Assembly: GCF_001949145.1 (NCBI RefSeq)
Contig: NW_019091714.1
Location: forward strand, 110,062-137,566
Direction: 5' to 3'
DNA: 27,505 nucleotides
Source: Acanthaster planci
Taxonomy: Eukaryota > Echinodermata > Asteroidea > Valvatida > Acanthasteridae
Shown piece by piece: positions 1 to 11,409 of this stretch. Under the pieces are notes generated by a model that had not been told where the DNA came from, ran no database searches, and was given only the letters and a program-made list of their open reading frames with translations. Both the position numbers and the translations under genes were made by a program. How positions within the stretch are numbered: position 1 is the first letter of the stretch; every line of letters starts with the position of its first letter.

Positions 1-174
1 CTTTTTGTTTCATGGGCATCAATCCCCCCCCCAATTTTCCAATTGGGTAATATTGTATCAATATGGGCGATTCATAATAGTGTGCCTCTAAGAGTTTGCA
101 ACACGTTGGCCAATCACAATACATGAAATCTTTCACCCTTTCCAAACGGTACAGACCAGCAGAACAAAAAAGTT

Positions 175-198
175 GAATTCAGCTACAAAGCTGAATTC
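175..198. repeat. Perfect 10-bp inverted repeat
   Basis: GAATTCAGCT and AGCTGAATTC separated by ACAA. It could form a short hairpin about 115 bp before the transposase-like start at 312. No function is evident. Confidence 0.6.
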
Positions 199-311
199 TC
201 ACACCCCTGTAAACTGGATCAAACCTTATGCTAAATTATTGAGGAATATTTCAGTAAGTGAAGAATATTACATTTGAATAATTCTTAATTTCATTTTTTT
301 TTCCACAGAGA

Positions 312-850
312 ATGGACATCAGGAAGTTTTTTCAACTTCCAAGCCTGATATGAGTGCATCATCATCCTCATTGACAGAAAAGGCAACATCAAGTTCACTG
401 GAAGGGAAGCACAGTTCTCAGGAAATAGCTATTGCCCCAAGTGCAATTGTACATTTGTACATGCACTTTTCCAACACTCCTAGATCAGCCATATCAATCT
501 CCAGTTACAGTAGTTGCATCCTGGTTCAAAGACTTCAAAACCGCAACCTACGTTTCCAAAAACAAAGGTTCGTTGACTTTCCATGGCTTCATTTTGATGA
601 GTGCATTGGAGGAGTACTACACCACAAGTGTACCGTTGCTTCCCAACAAAAGCTGTCCCAATGGGCCCGATGCACAGAAGATGCATTTGTGACAACAGGA
701 TTTAAAAATTGAAAAAAAGGAATGGAGAAATTCCGAAACCACGTAAAGTCTTTAGCGCAATGGCTTTTTCCACTTATCTCCCCAGCAAGCTCACCATGAC
801 CTAACAACGACTCAACCACCTCATGATTTGTCATGTATGCATCTACATGT
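312..850 (+). pseudogene. TTF-zinc-finger / hAT-type transposase N-terminus, broken
   Basis: An ATG at 312, just after a pyrimidine-rich tttttccacag acceptor-like tract, opens with MDIRKFF, a common start of hAT-like transposases with a TTF zinc finger and of domesticated ZMYM/KIAA-type relatives. The frame is broken in a run of T (327-332). The second frame continues through a Ser-rich linker and then FVDFPWLHFDE and DAFVTTGFKN, followed after a TGA (710-712) by KKGMEKFRNHVKS. These match the TTF-type motif order 'FPWL.YD ... AF...GF.NWKK....F..H'. The TGA replaces the conserved Trp, and one of the expected zinc cysteines reads His. Nothing of the catalytic or dimerisation domain follows. 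It is a pseudogene or, less likely, a decayed host gene exon. Confidence 0.55.
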
Positions 851-3156
851 AGATAGGTTGGCATCATTGAATTGCACAGGAATTTATCAAAAGATCAGCA
901 GATAGTCAAATGCTGGTTTATGGTAAATTTCAATTTTGAGAGACTCAACAAAGATTCACAACAAAAATCAATACGTGATTATAACACTGAAGTTAACTTG
1001 TGCAGAGCAACATTGCATTTGACATAAAGAAGCATAAAAAGGGAACTTGATAAAACTGGGAACAGATAAAAAATCTGGTTTTGTTCACAAAACCAAATCA
1101 TTCTTGTAAATGTTAAAGGAACTGGAGTCATCATCCCAGGGGACATGCAAAGCATTGGTCTACCATACTTGGGGATGCAGATATCGAGTGCAGAAGGTTG
1201 GAAGCTCAGCGTTTAAGGGAATGCAAAGGAACTCATGTGAGGTCTGTCAATCATGCAGTCTTGACTATCTCAGGTTGAAGCATCCGCTCGGTAGGACAGA
1301 CCATCCGGAAAGAGCATCTGCCAGATTGTTCTCCGCTCCGGAAATGTGTTTGGCATAGAGACTAGTCAAGTGTTCTGTGGTCCAGTGATGAAGGCACTAG
1401 GTTAGGAGGCACAGGTCAGGCGAGCACATACTGTACCTCCCTGGTGGTTGATACAATGTAAGACAGCTGTTACATTGCCTGTGTGAGCCTGACTTTTGTC
1501 GTCCAAATTTTCAGAAATTTCCTGTCTCCGGAAAATTGTGCATACTTGTGCCATCTTTACTTTTTTCATCTGCCCAAGGAGCTACCGGTATTGACCAAGA
1601 TACTTTCCCCTGCACCGCAGAGTTGATGAACCCATTACTTCACTCATTTCTGCTACGTCAGTATAGTTGAGTTTGCAACGAATTTGAGTGCACTTATTGC
1701 CGCGTGGTCTGAAACTGGGGGGGGGGGGAGGTGTTCAGTTTTCAGCCAATTTCTTAAAAAAGGAAACTCTAAAAGCCATTCTGATTAAACAGACAATAGA
1801 TGCAAAAGTTGATATGACTGTTTAATATGACGAAAGACTATGGAATCACACATAGTGAGCGACTTATCGCCCTTTTTAGGTTTTTGTTTTTTGTCACTTG
1901 TGATTTTTTACAAACCCCTCAAAAATGTCAAAGTGCAAATTGGAAAGCTGGCCAAACTTTCTTTCTACAAATTTTCTGCAAACAAATTTTGTACAAGATT
2001 TACTTTTACTCCAAAGGTTCTGCACACATTTTTCAACAGGCGCACTTTGGCACTATTACCCATCTGATGGAATTCATATGTCTTAACCAACCAGCTACAC
2101 AAAACAAAATCGTCATAACGACACCATCAGGTGTCACATGGCCTGAAATTAAAGGTGCATCATTTAAGCCCAATACCTCCTGAGCTACATGTACATGTAT
2201 GTACATATCCGATTTGGTTGAAACTTAGCTAGAAAAGAAGGTATTAAAGGCGAAATTTGACCTCATCTGATGATGATGTCATCAGGTGATGTCATCAAGT
2301 CTTGTGACACGAAAGATGCATCCTTTAGAATGCTATATCTATATCTATGCTATATGCTACATGTATAAGGGAAGTGTTTTAGACTACTTTTTCTCCATCT
2401 TTTCTGTTCAAAAAATCTACAAAAGCAAGTAGCGTGTTAGCCGCCTAATACTGGATGTACTCATGAGGTTGATAATGTACATAAGACTTGCATATTGTGT
2501 TCCTTCTGTGGGTGTGTCTGGTTGTCAAGGGGTCTTTTGTTTGGCAGGGACTGGCGTGATCTCCATAATTCCCTGGCAAGGAACAGCTGGTCATTTTTAC
2601 GATGCCTCCTGAACAGTTTCTAGCTGTACACCGTTTAAGTCACCAGAGTAGCCAAATATTGTACATGTTTTTACAAACCCTGGCTATACTCCTGGGCAAA
2701 TAGTGAAAAACAAATAGTATTTACAAGCAGAACTGCTCAAAAAGGTAAATGGCTGCAAAAGATGTATATATCAGCTTAAAACTTTCCAGGGCTATTATTT
2801 TAATTTGCAACGGAACCTCATCATACATGTACATTCACATGAATATAAAGCTGAGGAATAGCTAGCAGGATGTCCTAAATGTACAACACATGATGCGATA
2901 TGAAGGTCCAATTTCAAGATGTGAACCATAAACTTCTGCCTATTAAAGTATGTAAAGCAAAAACAGTATAATGGCCAATTTCATGATACTGTTTTCTTGT
3001 AAACAGTGTCCCACTGATTTCTCCAATGTGAACATAATTATTAAACCGACCTTATATTCTGCTTTGCAGCTCCATGAAACTGGGCTCACGGATCTACATG
3101 TACATGTACATGTATGACATGTGGTTCATCTGATGTCTTAATGCATGTACACTTAC
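851..3156. other. Non-coding stretch left of ASZ1 exon 4
   Basis: Probably intron 4 of the ASZ1-like gene plus the end of the transposase relic. I see no exon with ankyrin character and no recognisable protein on either strand. It holds a G12 run (1717-1728), TGATGATGTCATCA-type palindromic words (about 2262-2305), and several ACATGTACATGT clusters (2190-2213, 3097-3118). Confidence 0.5.
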
Positions 3157-3268
3157 CTTTCATGCACGTTTGGATTAGCACCCATCTCAAGTAAAATGGT
3201 CAAACATGATGTAACATGACCCTTTTCCTGTTCACTTGATGCAGCTGCAATCAATGGCGTGTACATAT
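3157..3268 (-). CDS. ASZ1: ASZ1-like exon 4 (elongated third ankyrin repeat)
   Basis: 112 bp, acceptor gtcacag and a strong donor AAAG/gtaagt. Entering phase 1 it reads YMYTPLIAAASSEQEKGH, then CLTILLEMGANPNVHE, leaving phase 2. The repeat has a longer insertion between its helices (SSEQEKGHVTS before CLTILL) than a 33-residue ankyrin repeat. ASZ1 has this same stretched repeat followed by an 'A.PN' turn, which is the best single argument for the gene identity. The next exon should start mid-arginine or serine codon and is not visible in 1-3156. Confidence 0.86.
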
Positions 3269-4559
3269 CTGTGACATTAAAAAAATGACAGTCAAAATTA
3301 CTTCACGGACTTGAAGTAAATGAGTTTTATAATCTTTAAATAAATTCATACACGAACACTTGAAAAGTTTGACAAATAGTGTATTTTAAAAATTTTGAAA
3401 ATCGGTCATTTATTTCAGGAGTTATGATCTCTCAAAGATATCCAGAATGGGATAATTTTAGAATGCAGAATAAAAAAGAGGTGGATTACATAGGACAACT
3501 GATTCCCCAACTCTGTGATGATGGACTTGGGTTTCAGCATTCGTGTATTTTTCAAATAAAGTTAATAAAATGAATTGTGAATGGAATCTCAGTAAAATTT
3601 GGCAGATTTACATGTAGTGACAAATTGTGCTAAACGTAATACCAACTTCAGATTTTCATTATCATGATGCCAAGTACAGTGTAATCTGCCCCAAGATGAA
3701 GTGCAACCCAGAGCAGCAAAAGAAAGACAAATGGTAGTAATTTTTCCAAGCAGGTTTTTGTACGCGTTTTGCATGTACACAAAGACCATACATTCAAGAA
3801 TAAATTTGTTACGCGTACTCAGCATGCTCTGTGTCAAACGTGCCACTGATATCCATTATAAACGCACGCCTACCAGTATGCAGTGAGTACATACCCAAAA
3901 AACATGCCCTCTTTCGTTTCGTTCGCAGCAGAAACATGTAGCATGAAATATTTAAATTCAAGAGCCAAACTAAAGTTTCTCATCATTGCAGCAGGTTTAT
4001 ACCAGTTTCTGACATTTGCATCAACCATAGGCCTATCACATGAACATACAGATATTATTATTACTACCACACAATTACACCTTAAAAATGTAGAAAATCC
4101 CGTTTAATTCAATTTATAATGTAACAGAAAAACAAGGCCACTTTAATACACTGATTATATTCCGAGTATCACGTCCATGGATCCGATAACGTGTACCAGG
4201 AACCATGCCTAACTATGTACTGATATATAGACACACCATCAATACACATATGCATATTAGTACCACACACATGGTATTGTTGCGTTCCCGAAATATCAAG
4301 TCAATGGTAGCATGGACTTTATTAGTGTTTACAGGATGTGATATTTGGGGTCAACAATTTATTAAAAAGTGGACCGAAAAAGGGGCGTTGGGTGACAGTC
4401 AAACTGTATAGTTGGTTTATTACTCGAGATCCCTTTTCTTCATCAAGGTCAATGTGGGTTTGAAGAAGGTGTAGCTTAACATAATACAACACACAAAAGG
4501 CAAAGTTATAGAGAGGCGAAGTTGTACACGAGTGTAACTAAACTACGGTTTGGCAGGAC

Positions 4560-5100
4560 CATTGGAAATGCAAGTCAGACGGAGTGGGTACGGTACGTGT
4601 GTGTAGCATCGCACAGCTAGGCTACACTCATCAGGCCGGGCCGTGGTGGGAGCTGTCCTGGACCACCACGGTGACTAGCAAGGGCTGGATGGGGCCAGCG
4701 CCGGTATGTACCGACCGCACTGCCGCTCAGACCGCAATGTGATGAACGCAATGATAAAGTCACCGCACTATGTACCATTGGCTCAGCATAGAGACGGGGA
4801 GGACTGGGGCTAGTTATTAAGACAAGGGTGGCGAGGGACACGGGGGTGTCTCGCCCGGCGATCGGTTCGGACGTAGCAGTGACGGGCCGCCAGGACTCTC
4901 GCTAGCACCCTGGGCTAGTCTGTGCCGCTCTCACATCGGTCCAAGCTAAGCTACATGTAGCTAGCCATTCATATGATTACATTTCTTCGCCATAAGAATG
5001 GTTACTATCGCACTTCTCTCGGAAAGGGTCCAACCGCCGCACTACGTTAGGTTCCGCTCTGGCAACAAGGGTTTGGTCCGCCACACCTGACCGACGAGCA
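4560..5100. other. GC- and CpG-rich island inside intron 3
   Basis: Composition changes sharply from AT-rich surroundings to a CpG-rich stretch, for example gccgggccgtgg, tctcgcccggcgatcgg and gacgggccgcc. No convincing protein is encoded on either strand. It could be an internal promoter, an enhancer, an untranslated first exon of an unannotated transcript, or a foreign insertion. Base composition is the only evidence. Confidence 0.4.
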
Positions 5101-6773
5101 GGGAAAATCTGCTCCATTTATAGGATTCTAGAGGCTTAGGAATTGAGAGTGTTGCTGAACAGCTCAACCAATGAAAATCTTCCATCTCAAAGGTCACATG
5201 ACTTCCTGCTAGAGTCGTGTGCAAGAATCTAAGTGTTGTGTGCAAAAAGGTAAAATACAGAATAGGAAGTCATGTGTACAAAGTGTAGAGCCCCGTGCGT
5301 GAAAGTGCTTACCCAGTCATCTGTGGCGAATGATTGATAGTTACAAAGTCTGAGGTTTCTGAACATTAGCATTTCAGGGAACCTTACCACGCCAAACCAC
5401 GCAGCCAGGTGGAGGGGAATTTCGACATGCCAAAACTGAGCAGAGAAAACACCAGGACAAAGGAGTGAAGGAACACGCGATTACGCCAGAGTACAGCATG
5501 AATAACTTAATACAAAATTAGCGTCTCTGCTACATGTCCATAATGCATAGCTGAGCTAGATGAGAGACCCTGAGAAATGCAAAGACCGAGAACGAGTAAA
5601 ACTAGGCATGCTACATGTAGCTAGGGGGTGCTTGATTTGTGGGTGTGCAACAGTATATTGCCAACCTACAGTATGCAATGCACATGGCTCACATAAAATG
5701 GCCTTATAATGGCTGCAAACTCCTACAGTAGTACTCTCATTGGTGAGGCATTATTCCTGGTGATATTCAGTGAAATATTTATACTTTACTCGGGAAATCC
5801 AAGTCTGTTCCTGGGAAGTTGAAATTTTCTGATCAGAGAGGTACGTGTATTTCATCCATAAACTTCACTAAACTTGGACTGACATTTAAGTACAAGTAGC
5901 AACGTGAATGCACACTGCTACAAAGTCATGCACTAAATCCTTTGATGAACCAACATGTACAGTGTAACTCTGATTCGCTGCCAAGTTTCATTAGCATAGG
6001 AGTGTAGGGTTCCAAAGTAAAATGAAACCAGCTCTTGCAAAGGCAGCTCAGCAGAGTTAATTACGGCTAATAATGCAACACAATTATCGCTCTTGGCAAA
6101 CTTTTCAAACTTACAGTACATTAAAAAAAAAATTTTTTTTAAGTTATTTTTGTTTCACTATAAAACTTGGGGTCAGTAGGAACATGGTATGTAAACCAAA
6201 TCAAGAAAATGACTGTAAAATTTTCATTGAAAAAATCATGTGATAACATCATCATATGGAATCTGTCTAATTTTGGCATATGATACATCTTGGTTTGTGT
6301 TGTGCCAAGTTTCAACCCAGTTGGAAGGATGGTTCTAGAAACAAGGCCTGCAACGAATTCTTGCGATACATGATAGCATCACCAAGACAGTATGCTTCTG
6401 GAACTATCTAAGGTCTTTCATGAGTAAACTTTGATGAAGGTGCTTACATTCACTTCCAAAGGACTAAATTCCCATGCTGAAAAATATGAACAAAGTCTAT
6501 GGATCAGGGGGAGAACCAGGAGAAAAAGAAACAAGGTCTACGGTTTGGAAAAATATACACAGTTTGTCACATGGTACAGGCATGTGCTTTAAGGCATTCA
6601 CAGTGGAGTGAAAAACATATGAAAAGTCTATTGGATTTGCAAAAAATGCATAAAAATCTTGAAAAATTCACTGGATAAAGTAATCACGACATTACAAAAA
6701 GAGAAAACATTCATGTATTTTTAATTTTTTTTATATTTTAAGTGTCAAGTACAATGTAATGCAAGATAATGTC

Positions 6774-6962
6774 TTAACCCCTGCGCTATGGAGGACTGCT
6801 ACTACCGCACCCTTGTGTGAGGATTAGTGCATACCACACATACAGTCCATTCACCATGCAGCTGCTGGTTCAATGGGGCCTGCTGCTGGACAAAGCCCTC
6901 CCTTCAGGGCATACCACAGCCCAACAGTCGCGGTTAAAATAATTCCACGGTGAAAGGGTTAA
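6774..6962. mobile_element. piggyBac-like MITE (TTAA-flanked)
   Basis: A 181-bp stretch begins TTAA-CCCCTGCGCTATGGA and ends, read on the other strand, TTAA-CCCTTTCACCGTGGA. TTAA duplications and inverted termini starting CCC are the mark of piggyBac-type elements. The termini agree at about two thirds of the first 15 positions, so the copy is old. There is no transposase. TTAA is frequent in AT-rich DNA, which limits confidence. Confidence 0.4.
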
Positions 6963-7200
6963 TCAGTGATTACTAGAAAGTAGTAAATATTCAAATATTC
7001 AATAAAATTTCGAATGGTGATGTCATCAAGATGTCATTACATGAATAGGCCAAGGAGCTTTTACCTACCTAGTGAATTTCAAGTTGACCGGACGGTGTTC
7101 AATATGAGAATCAGAAGTAGTACTTTTTGACAATGCAATTATGATGCCAAAAATTTCCAAACAATCCACACATCTATCTTGCCTACTCAATGTTTAATCT

Positions 7201-7350
7201 ATAGAGTATCGAAGTGAATACGTCACACGCACAATTAGTGTGTAAAAGGCATTAGCGTGAGAACCAGCGCGTGAACCAACACGCGCACGTACTCCATTCA
7301 TTTGCACTGCACTTTCTGGTTCACAGTGACTTCACACTTCAGTACTCTAT
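7201..7350. mobile_element. 150-bp terminal-inverted-repeat element (MITE-like)
   Basis: The left end ATAGAGTATCGAAGTGAA..GTCAC and the inverted right end ATAGAGTACTGAAGTGTGAA..GTCAC match over about 25 bp with two mismatches and small indels. The interior is richer in GC and CpG (cagcgcgtgaaccaacacgcg) than the flanks. Target duplication is unclear, so the superfamily is not assigned. Confidence 0.5.
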
Positions 7351-7489
7351 TATTTGACAAGCAATTCAAAAGTTCATCCTATAGTATTGATTTTTTGGCA
7401 ATTTTTTAAAAATAGGCCTCTTCACTGTACCCGATGACACCACCAGCATGAATTAAAGTGAATGTATCAATTTTCAAGTTATTAGAACA

Positions 7490-7560
7490 GACTTTGCAAC
7501 AGACATCAACTCAAAATAAATTTTTCATTTGGTTTCCAACTTGTCACCAGTATTTGGTAA
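7490..7560 (+). repeat. Dispersed repeat, part A, copy 1
   Basis: Carries the shared words ACTTTGCAACAGACATC and ACTCAAAATAAATTTTTC followed by CAACTTGTCACCAG. Related copies lie at 10945-11005 and 13515-13580. A nearby TGATGTCATCAAGATGTCA stretch at about 7019 belongs to the same neighbourhood pattern. The element type is unknown. Confidence 0.5.
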
Positions 7561-7785
7561 AAATGCCAGAAACAAAGATGAGCTTCAGCTGAAAAGCTTT
7601 GGAAGTAAAATTGTAAAGTTCTTCCTAATTGTTAACAGTGTCCTGCATTTTTACAGACCTGGTCCACTACTTCATAAAGATTAGATCTCTTTAAAAACTT
7701 GGAGTAATATTTGAATCACTGAAATTCAATAAGAATTTATGGCATCCTAATATGTTTTTAACAAATCAACAGACAGCTTGCTTAC

Positions 7786-7914
7786 ATGATGCCTTGTTAA
7801 AGTTAACATCAGCCCCTTCTTGCACAAGGTATTCCGCAATCTGAGTATTTCCATAGAACACTGCATACATGAGAGCTGTCCATCCTGCTCTCAAGGAAGT
7901 ATCTACTGGAACAC
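7786..7914 (-). CDS. ASZ1: ASZ1-like exon 3 (second ankyrin repeat)
   Basis: 129 bp, phase 1 to phase 1, acceptor tttatcag and donor T/gtaagc. The split glycine codon joins exon 2 to give GVPVDTSLRAGWTALMYAV, then YGNTQIAEYLVQEGADVNF. This is a textbook ankyrin repeat: G-W-T-A-L-M-Y-A (for GxTPLHxA), the second helix IAEYLV, and the GADVN turn. The 'VD....GWT.LMYA' form is shared with ASZ1 orthologues. It is short, as expected for one-repeat-per-exon genes. Confidence 0.88.
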
Positions 7915-8190
7915 CTGATAAACAAAAAATACACGTACATTTGTGATTTTCGGGGGGGGGGAGAACTTAATCTTAATCAGAATGTATACATGGAAAAGTT
8001 TAAAGCAGGCTTAAAAGTTATTTTTCAAAGTTATGTTCATTTTGTACATGGGATTCAGTTTTAAAAATTGCAATAACTGGCAGCTGCAATGAAAGACAAA
8101 AATCTAGTTTGTATACGTCATGATGAGTGTCTGTAGAATCAGTCAAAGCTTAACCAGAGCATGAAACAAGTTGAAAGGTACACTTGGCAT

Positions 8191-8719
8191 CAGTGTTCTA
8201 GCTGGGGTGGGCAGCGCCGGGCGGTACCACCTGGTACTGTAAATTTCCACCCAGCTCTGGGATTAAAATTGGCTGTGCCGCCCAGCACGGATTTTCAAAA
8301 AAATTAACAGAAATATTGCTGAAAATGTACCAATTTGCTCGTATTTCAAGCTTACAAAGTTGCAGTTTTACACTATTTTGCAATTTTAAATAAGTAAAGA
8401 CCTAAGAAATAAATTTCTCATTTTCTTTGTATCGACTCAGCCGCTGATTGCGAAGCATTATTGTAAACATGCCTTCACAATGACGTAGGGGGAAATCCCT
8501 TCTTGGATTCCCCTAAAAACCCAGCTACAGTATGGGCTGTGAGAGCTCCACTCACTGCGCTTGCTGCGCTTGGTAAAAATGGCACTAAAATGGTCCTAGC
8601 TAGAACAGCATAATATCAAATCAGTGATTTCAGAGCACTGATTTGATATTATATATTCTTGTTGATATTCCGATCACGGTGCTACGCAGCCCTTCCATAT
8701 TTCTCTAGCTAGAACAGTG
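8191..8719. mobile_element. hAT-type MITE with 8-bp target duplication CTTGGCAT
   Basis: The 529-bp element is flanked by perfect copies of CTTGGCAT (8183-8190 and 8720-8727). Its ends are CAGTGTTCTAGCT and, inverted, CACTGTTCTAGCT (12 of 13 matching). The 8-bp duplication and CA-G-TG start fit the hAT superfamily. It has no transposase. It includes an internal copy of the right terminus (CTAGCTAGAACAG at 8596-8608 as well as 8705-8717) and a 17-bp perfect hairpin (8610-8652). It lies in intron 2, 277 bp from the acceptor of ASZ1 exon 3. Confidence 0.8.
8610..8652. repeat. Perfect 17-bp hairpin within the hAT MITE
   Basis: ATAATATCAAATCAGTG (8610-8626) and its exact reverse complement (8636-8652) surround a 9-base loop. 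It lies between the internal and the outer copy of the right terminus, as if a second short palindrome had been inserted or copied there. Confidence 0.75.
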
Positions 8720-8889
8720 CTTGGCATACCGCTAGATGTCTAGAAATGTATATCATTGAACATGGCAAACCACATGCCTTGTTAGAAATGTAATATTATT
8801 CCGGATGGTGGCCTCATTGAAACCGCACAATATGTCAGAGCACTAACGTGGGACTAGGTGTGACCTCGTTTCACTCATCATGTGATAAG

Positions 8890-9995
8890 CAGTGTTGTAG
8901 TACTTGCACTCAAGTACATGTACTACTCAAGTAAGTTTTCAGAGTACTTGTGTCTTACTTGTTCTCAAATTTCCAAGTACTCATACTCCAACAACAGCTC
9001 TTGTACCTGGGCTGCAAAATGCTCGGAATGAAATTGTACTCAAGCACGGAGGTACTTGATTAACAGTACTCGATAAAAATCCTTTGAATCTCATAATGGC
9101 CATTGAAATACAACAGTGCAAGAAAATCAATCCTCAAAGACCAATATTTAGTACGGTCTGACAAATACATGTACAACGCCTACACATTCACCGCCTTCGC
9201 TAATTACGAATGCGAAACGCCGGTATATTCCTAGTCTTGGTTCCAAGACCTTCATGTTTATTCCGCAACACAAATCATCACTAGACATAACGGCCAGAAG
9301 GGGTACTGTCACTGCGTGTCCCCTTGTAAAGTACACATACATTGTACACAGCACACTGCATGCAATGACGAATTGCAGCACCGCAAAAGGTACATGTATC
9401 TAGAGTCCAAGACTAGTAACACTCAATTCAGTTGTAGCTACGATGTAGTCTGGTTCCTGGCCCTGACATGGAACATAGACAAAACACTGGCATAGGAATA
9501 TTAAGTCCGGAAAGCAGATTTCACCATCTACATGCATAATGCATCATGAGCTGGAGTTGTACTGGTACATGTACATGTCCATGGCCACGTCTAAGCACAG
9601 ATCACCAATCACAACTACATTGCAATGTATGTTGTTCCAGAATTTACATGTTTGGGGTTGGCATGACAATCACAGAGAGTTTTAGCTGGTAACCTTTGTT
9701 TTTGAGCAGGGTTTTTCGGCACTTCAGCAAATTTTGTACTTAAGCAGCTTTGTAAATTTGGGCTATGCATCAAAAGCATTTGCTAAATTCTTGATGCTTT
9801 TACATTTTACCTCTCGGAGATAAAAGTACTCATACATGTACTTGTATTTGGAGGTACAAGTACTTATTCTTGAAAATCAGTTCTTGTATTCGGCTGATAA
9901 AGTACTCAGACTTTCAGGTACTTGGAAATTTAAGTACATGTGCATGTACACAGCCGTACTCTGTACTCGGAAAAAAGTACTCAACTACAACACTG
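8890..9995. mobile_element. hAT-type MITE with 8-bp target duplication GTGATAAG
   Basis: The 1106-bp element is bounded by exact GTGATAAG duplications (8882-8889, 9996-10003). Both ends read inward CAGTGTTGTAGT, 12 bp perfect. Behind each end lies a dense cluster of AAGTAC/GTACTT words, about 170 bp on either side, which look like subterminal transposase binding sites of the hAT type. The middle (about 9080-9820) has no transposase and only short chance reading frames, so the copy is non-autonomous. The intact target site and TIRs suggest it is younger than the other elements here. Confidence 0.87.
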
Positions 9996-10944
9996 GTGAT
10001 AAGGGGACAAATTAGGAAATTAAGTAAACAATAGCCTGTTACATGCCTCAAAAACTTTCTTATTCAGCGGGTGCCAGTTGAGTGGGTGTCAGTTGAGGGC
10101 CTAAGCTGGCAACTACCACTGCTGTTGGATAATGGATATGATGGACTTGGTGCTACTACTTAGCAACATTAATTGGAAACTAGAAGTTTTGCTTGTCTTA
10201 GAGACAGAGCAAATGGCTTTTTCACATTTTCTTTTTATTAGATATAAATGCATGTTTGTAAATGTAGGTTGCAAACTACTTATCAATTTCACACTTCTTG
10301 CTCAAAGATATACCCAAGAGCTACAAATAAAGTCACTCACATAAACAGAATGCTCAAGTCTGTGGCTATAAGAAAGTATAGGAAATTTTTGAAGAAAAAT
10401 GCATCTTTAATCTCATGTCACGTAACACCTCAAAACATCAGTAATAATTTTTTATGAAACCCTTTAGGGACGATGGATGAAGTCTGTCAGATGGATATGC
10501 TTGAGCATATGACATACCACATGTACAATGTACATGTAAAACCGTATGGAGAAAACTACCTTTAATCTATTTTTTTTACAAAATAGTACTTGATACTCTG
10601 ACACTTATATTTGTAATTGAATGAAGGGAAAATTTTTATACAATTTCTTTTTAATTCTCATGGAATCCTAAACCAAAGTTGAGGACCAATCAATTTCAGT
10701 TACACATGTATATATCTGAAGATTCCATTCTAATGTCATTTCATGTGACCCCTGATGACATCATGGTGACATAAAAGTGCTCGAGTCTGTGACATTGGAC
10801 AAACAATGGGCAAAATCTATGTACATGTAGAAAAACTGCACCTTTATTGTTCAAGTCAATATGTATGTATGTATTTGAATCGAAAGTTTGTACAAAATAT
10901 TGTGGCTGAATTACCAAGATACCCCGGACTATGAGTGTTCCCGC

Positions 10945-11005
10945 AAGGTTCGCCACAGACATCTACTCAAAAAAGATAAATTTTTCCAACTTATTGCCAG
11001 AGGGT
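10945..11005 (+). repeat. Dispersed repeat, part A, copy 2
   Basis: Contains GGTTCGCCACAGACATCTACTC, then AAAAAGATAAATTTTTCCAAC and TTATTGCCAGAGG, matching copies at 7490 and 13515. It stops where the LINE 3' end begins, which suggests that the LINE inserted inside it. Confidence 0.5.
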
Positions 11006-11409
11006 ACTAATAATAATAAAGTAATTTATAAAGCACAAACAATCACAAAAGAATCTACCTCAAGGCCCTTGTACTAAAAGTAAAACATTCTGTAATATTA
11101 CAGTAAACATCATTATAGAATTAATACAAACACTAATTATACAATAACAATGCTATTAATACAAACATTAATTCAATTTATAAACAATCAAGTATAATCA
11201 AAATAAAAAGGACAGGGTATTAGCAATGCCCGAACAACCCCATATATATCAAACGTTAAGAATAACTGTCTAAATACACTAAAAACTAATCTACAAACTG
11301 TGATTTAGTTCCATTGATAAAAAGTAAAAATAAGAACCGAATACATATGAAACTTAACCCATTTGGACCTCAAGACAAAAATATCCATGATCAGATTTAG
11401 AGAATATCA

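Noticed and set aside
1110-1358. 82-codon plus-strand frame after the transposase relic
   Set aside because: Considered as a continuation of the transposase, but none of the expected motifs are visible.
1-3156. Possible fifth ASZ1 exon
   Set aside because: I looked on the minus strand for the next ankyrin repeat (TPLMYAA or GWTAL type) and saw none, so it is presumed to lie outside.
4617-4841. Minus-strand frame in the CpG-rich island
   Set aside because: Pro/Ser/Arg-rich content follows from GC composition. Without a motif or conservation it is not called.
6121-6142. A-run followed by T-run as a terminator hairpin
   Set aside because: This is eukaryotic intron sequence; A/T runs of this kind are not transcription terminators here.
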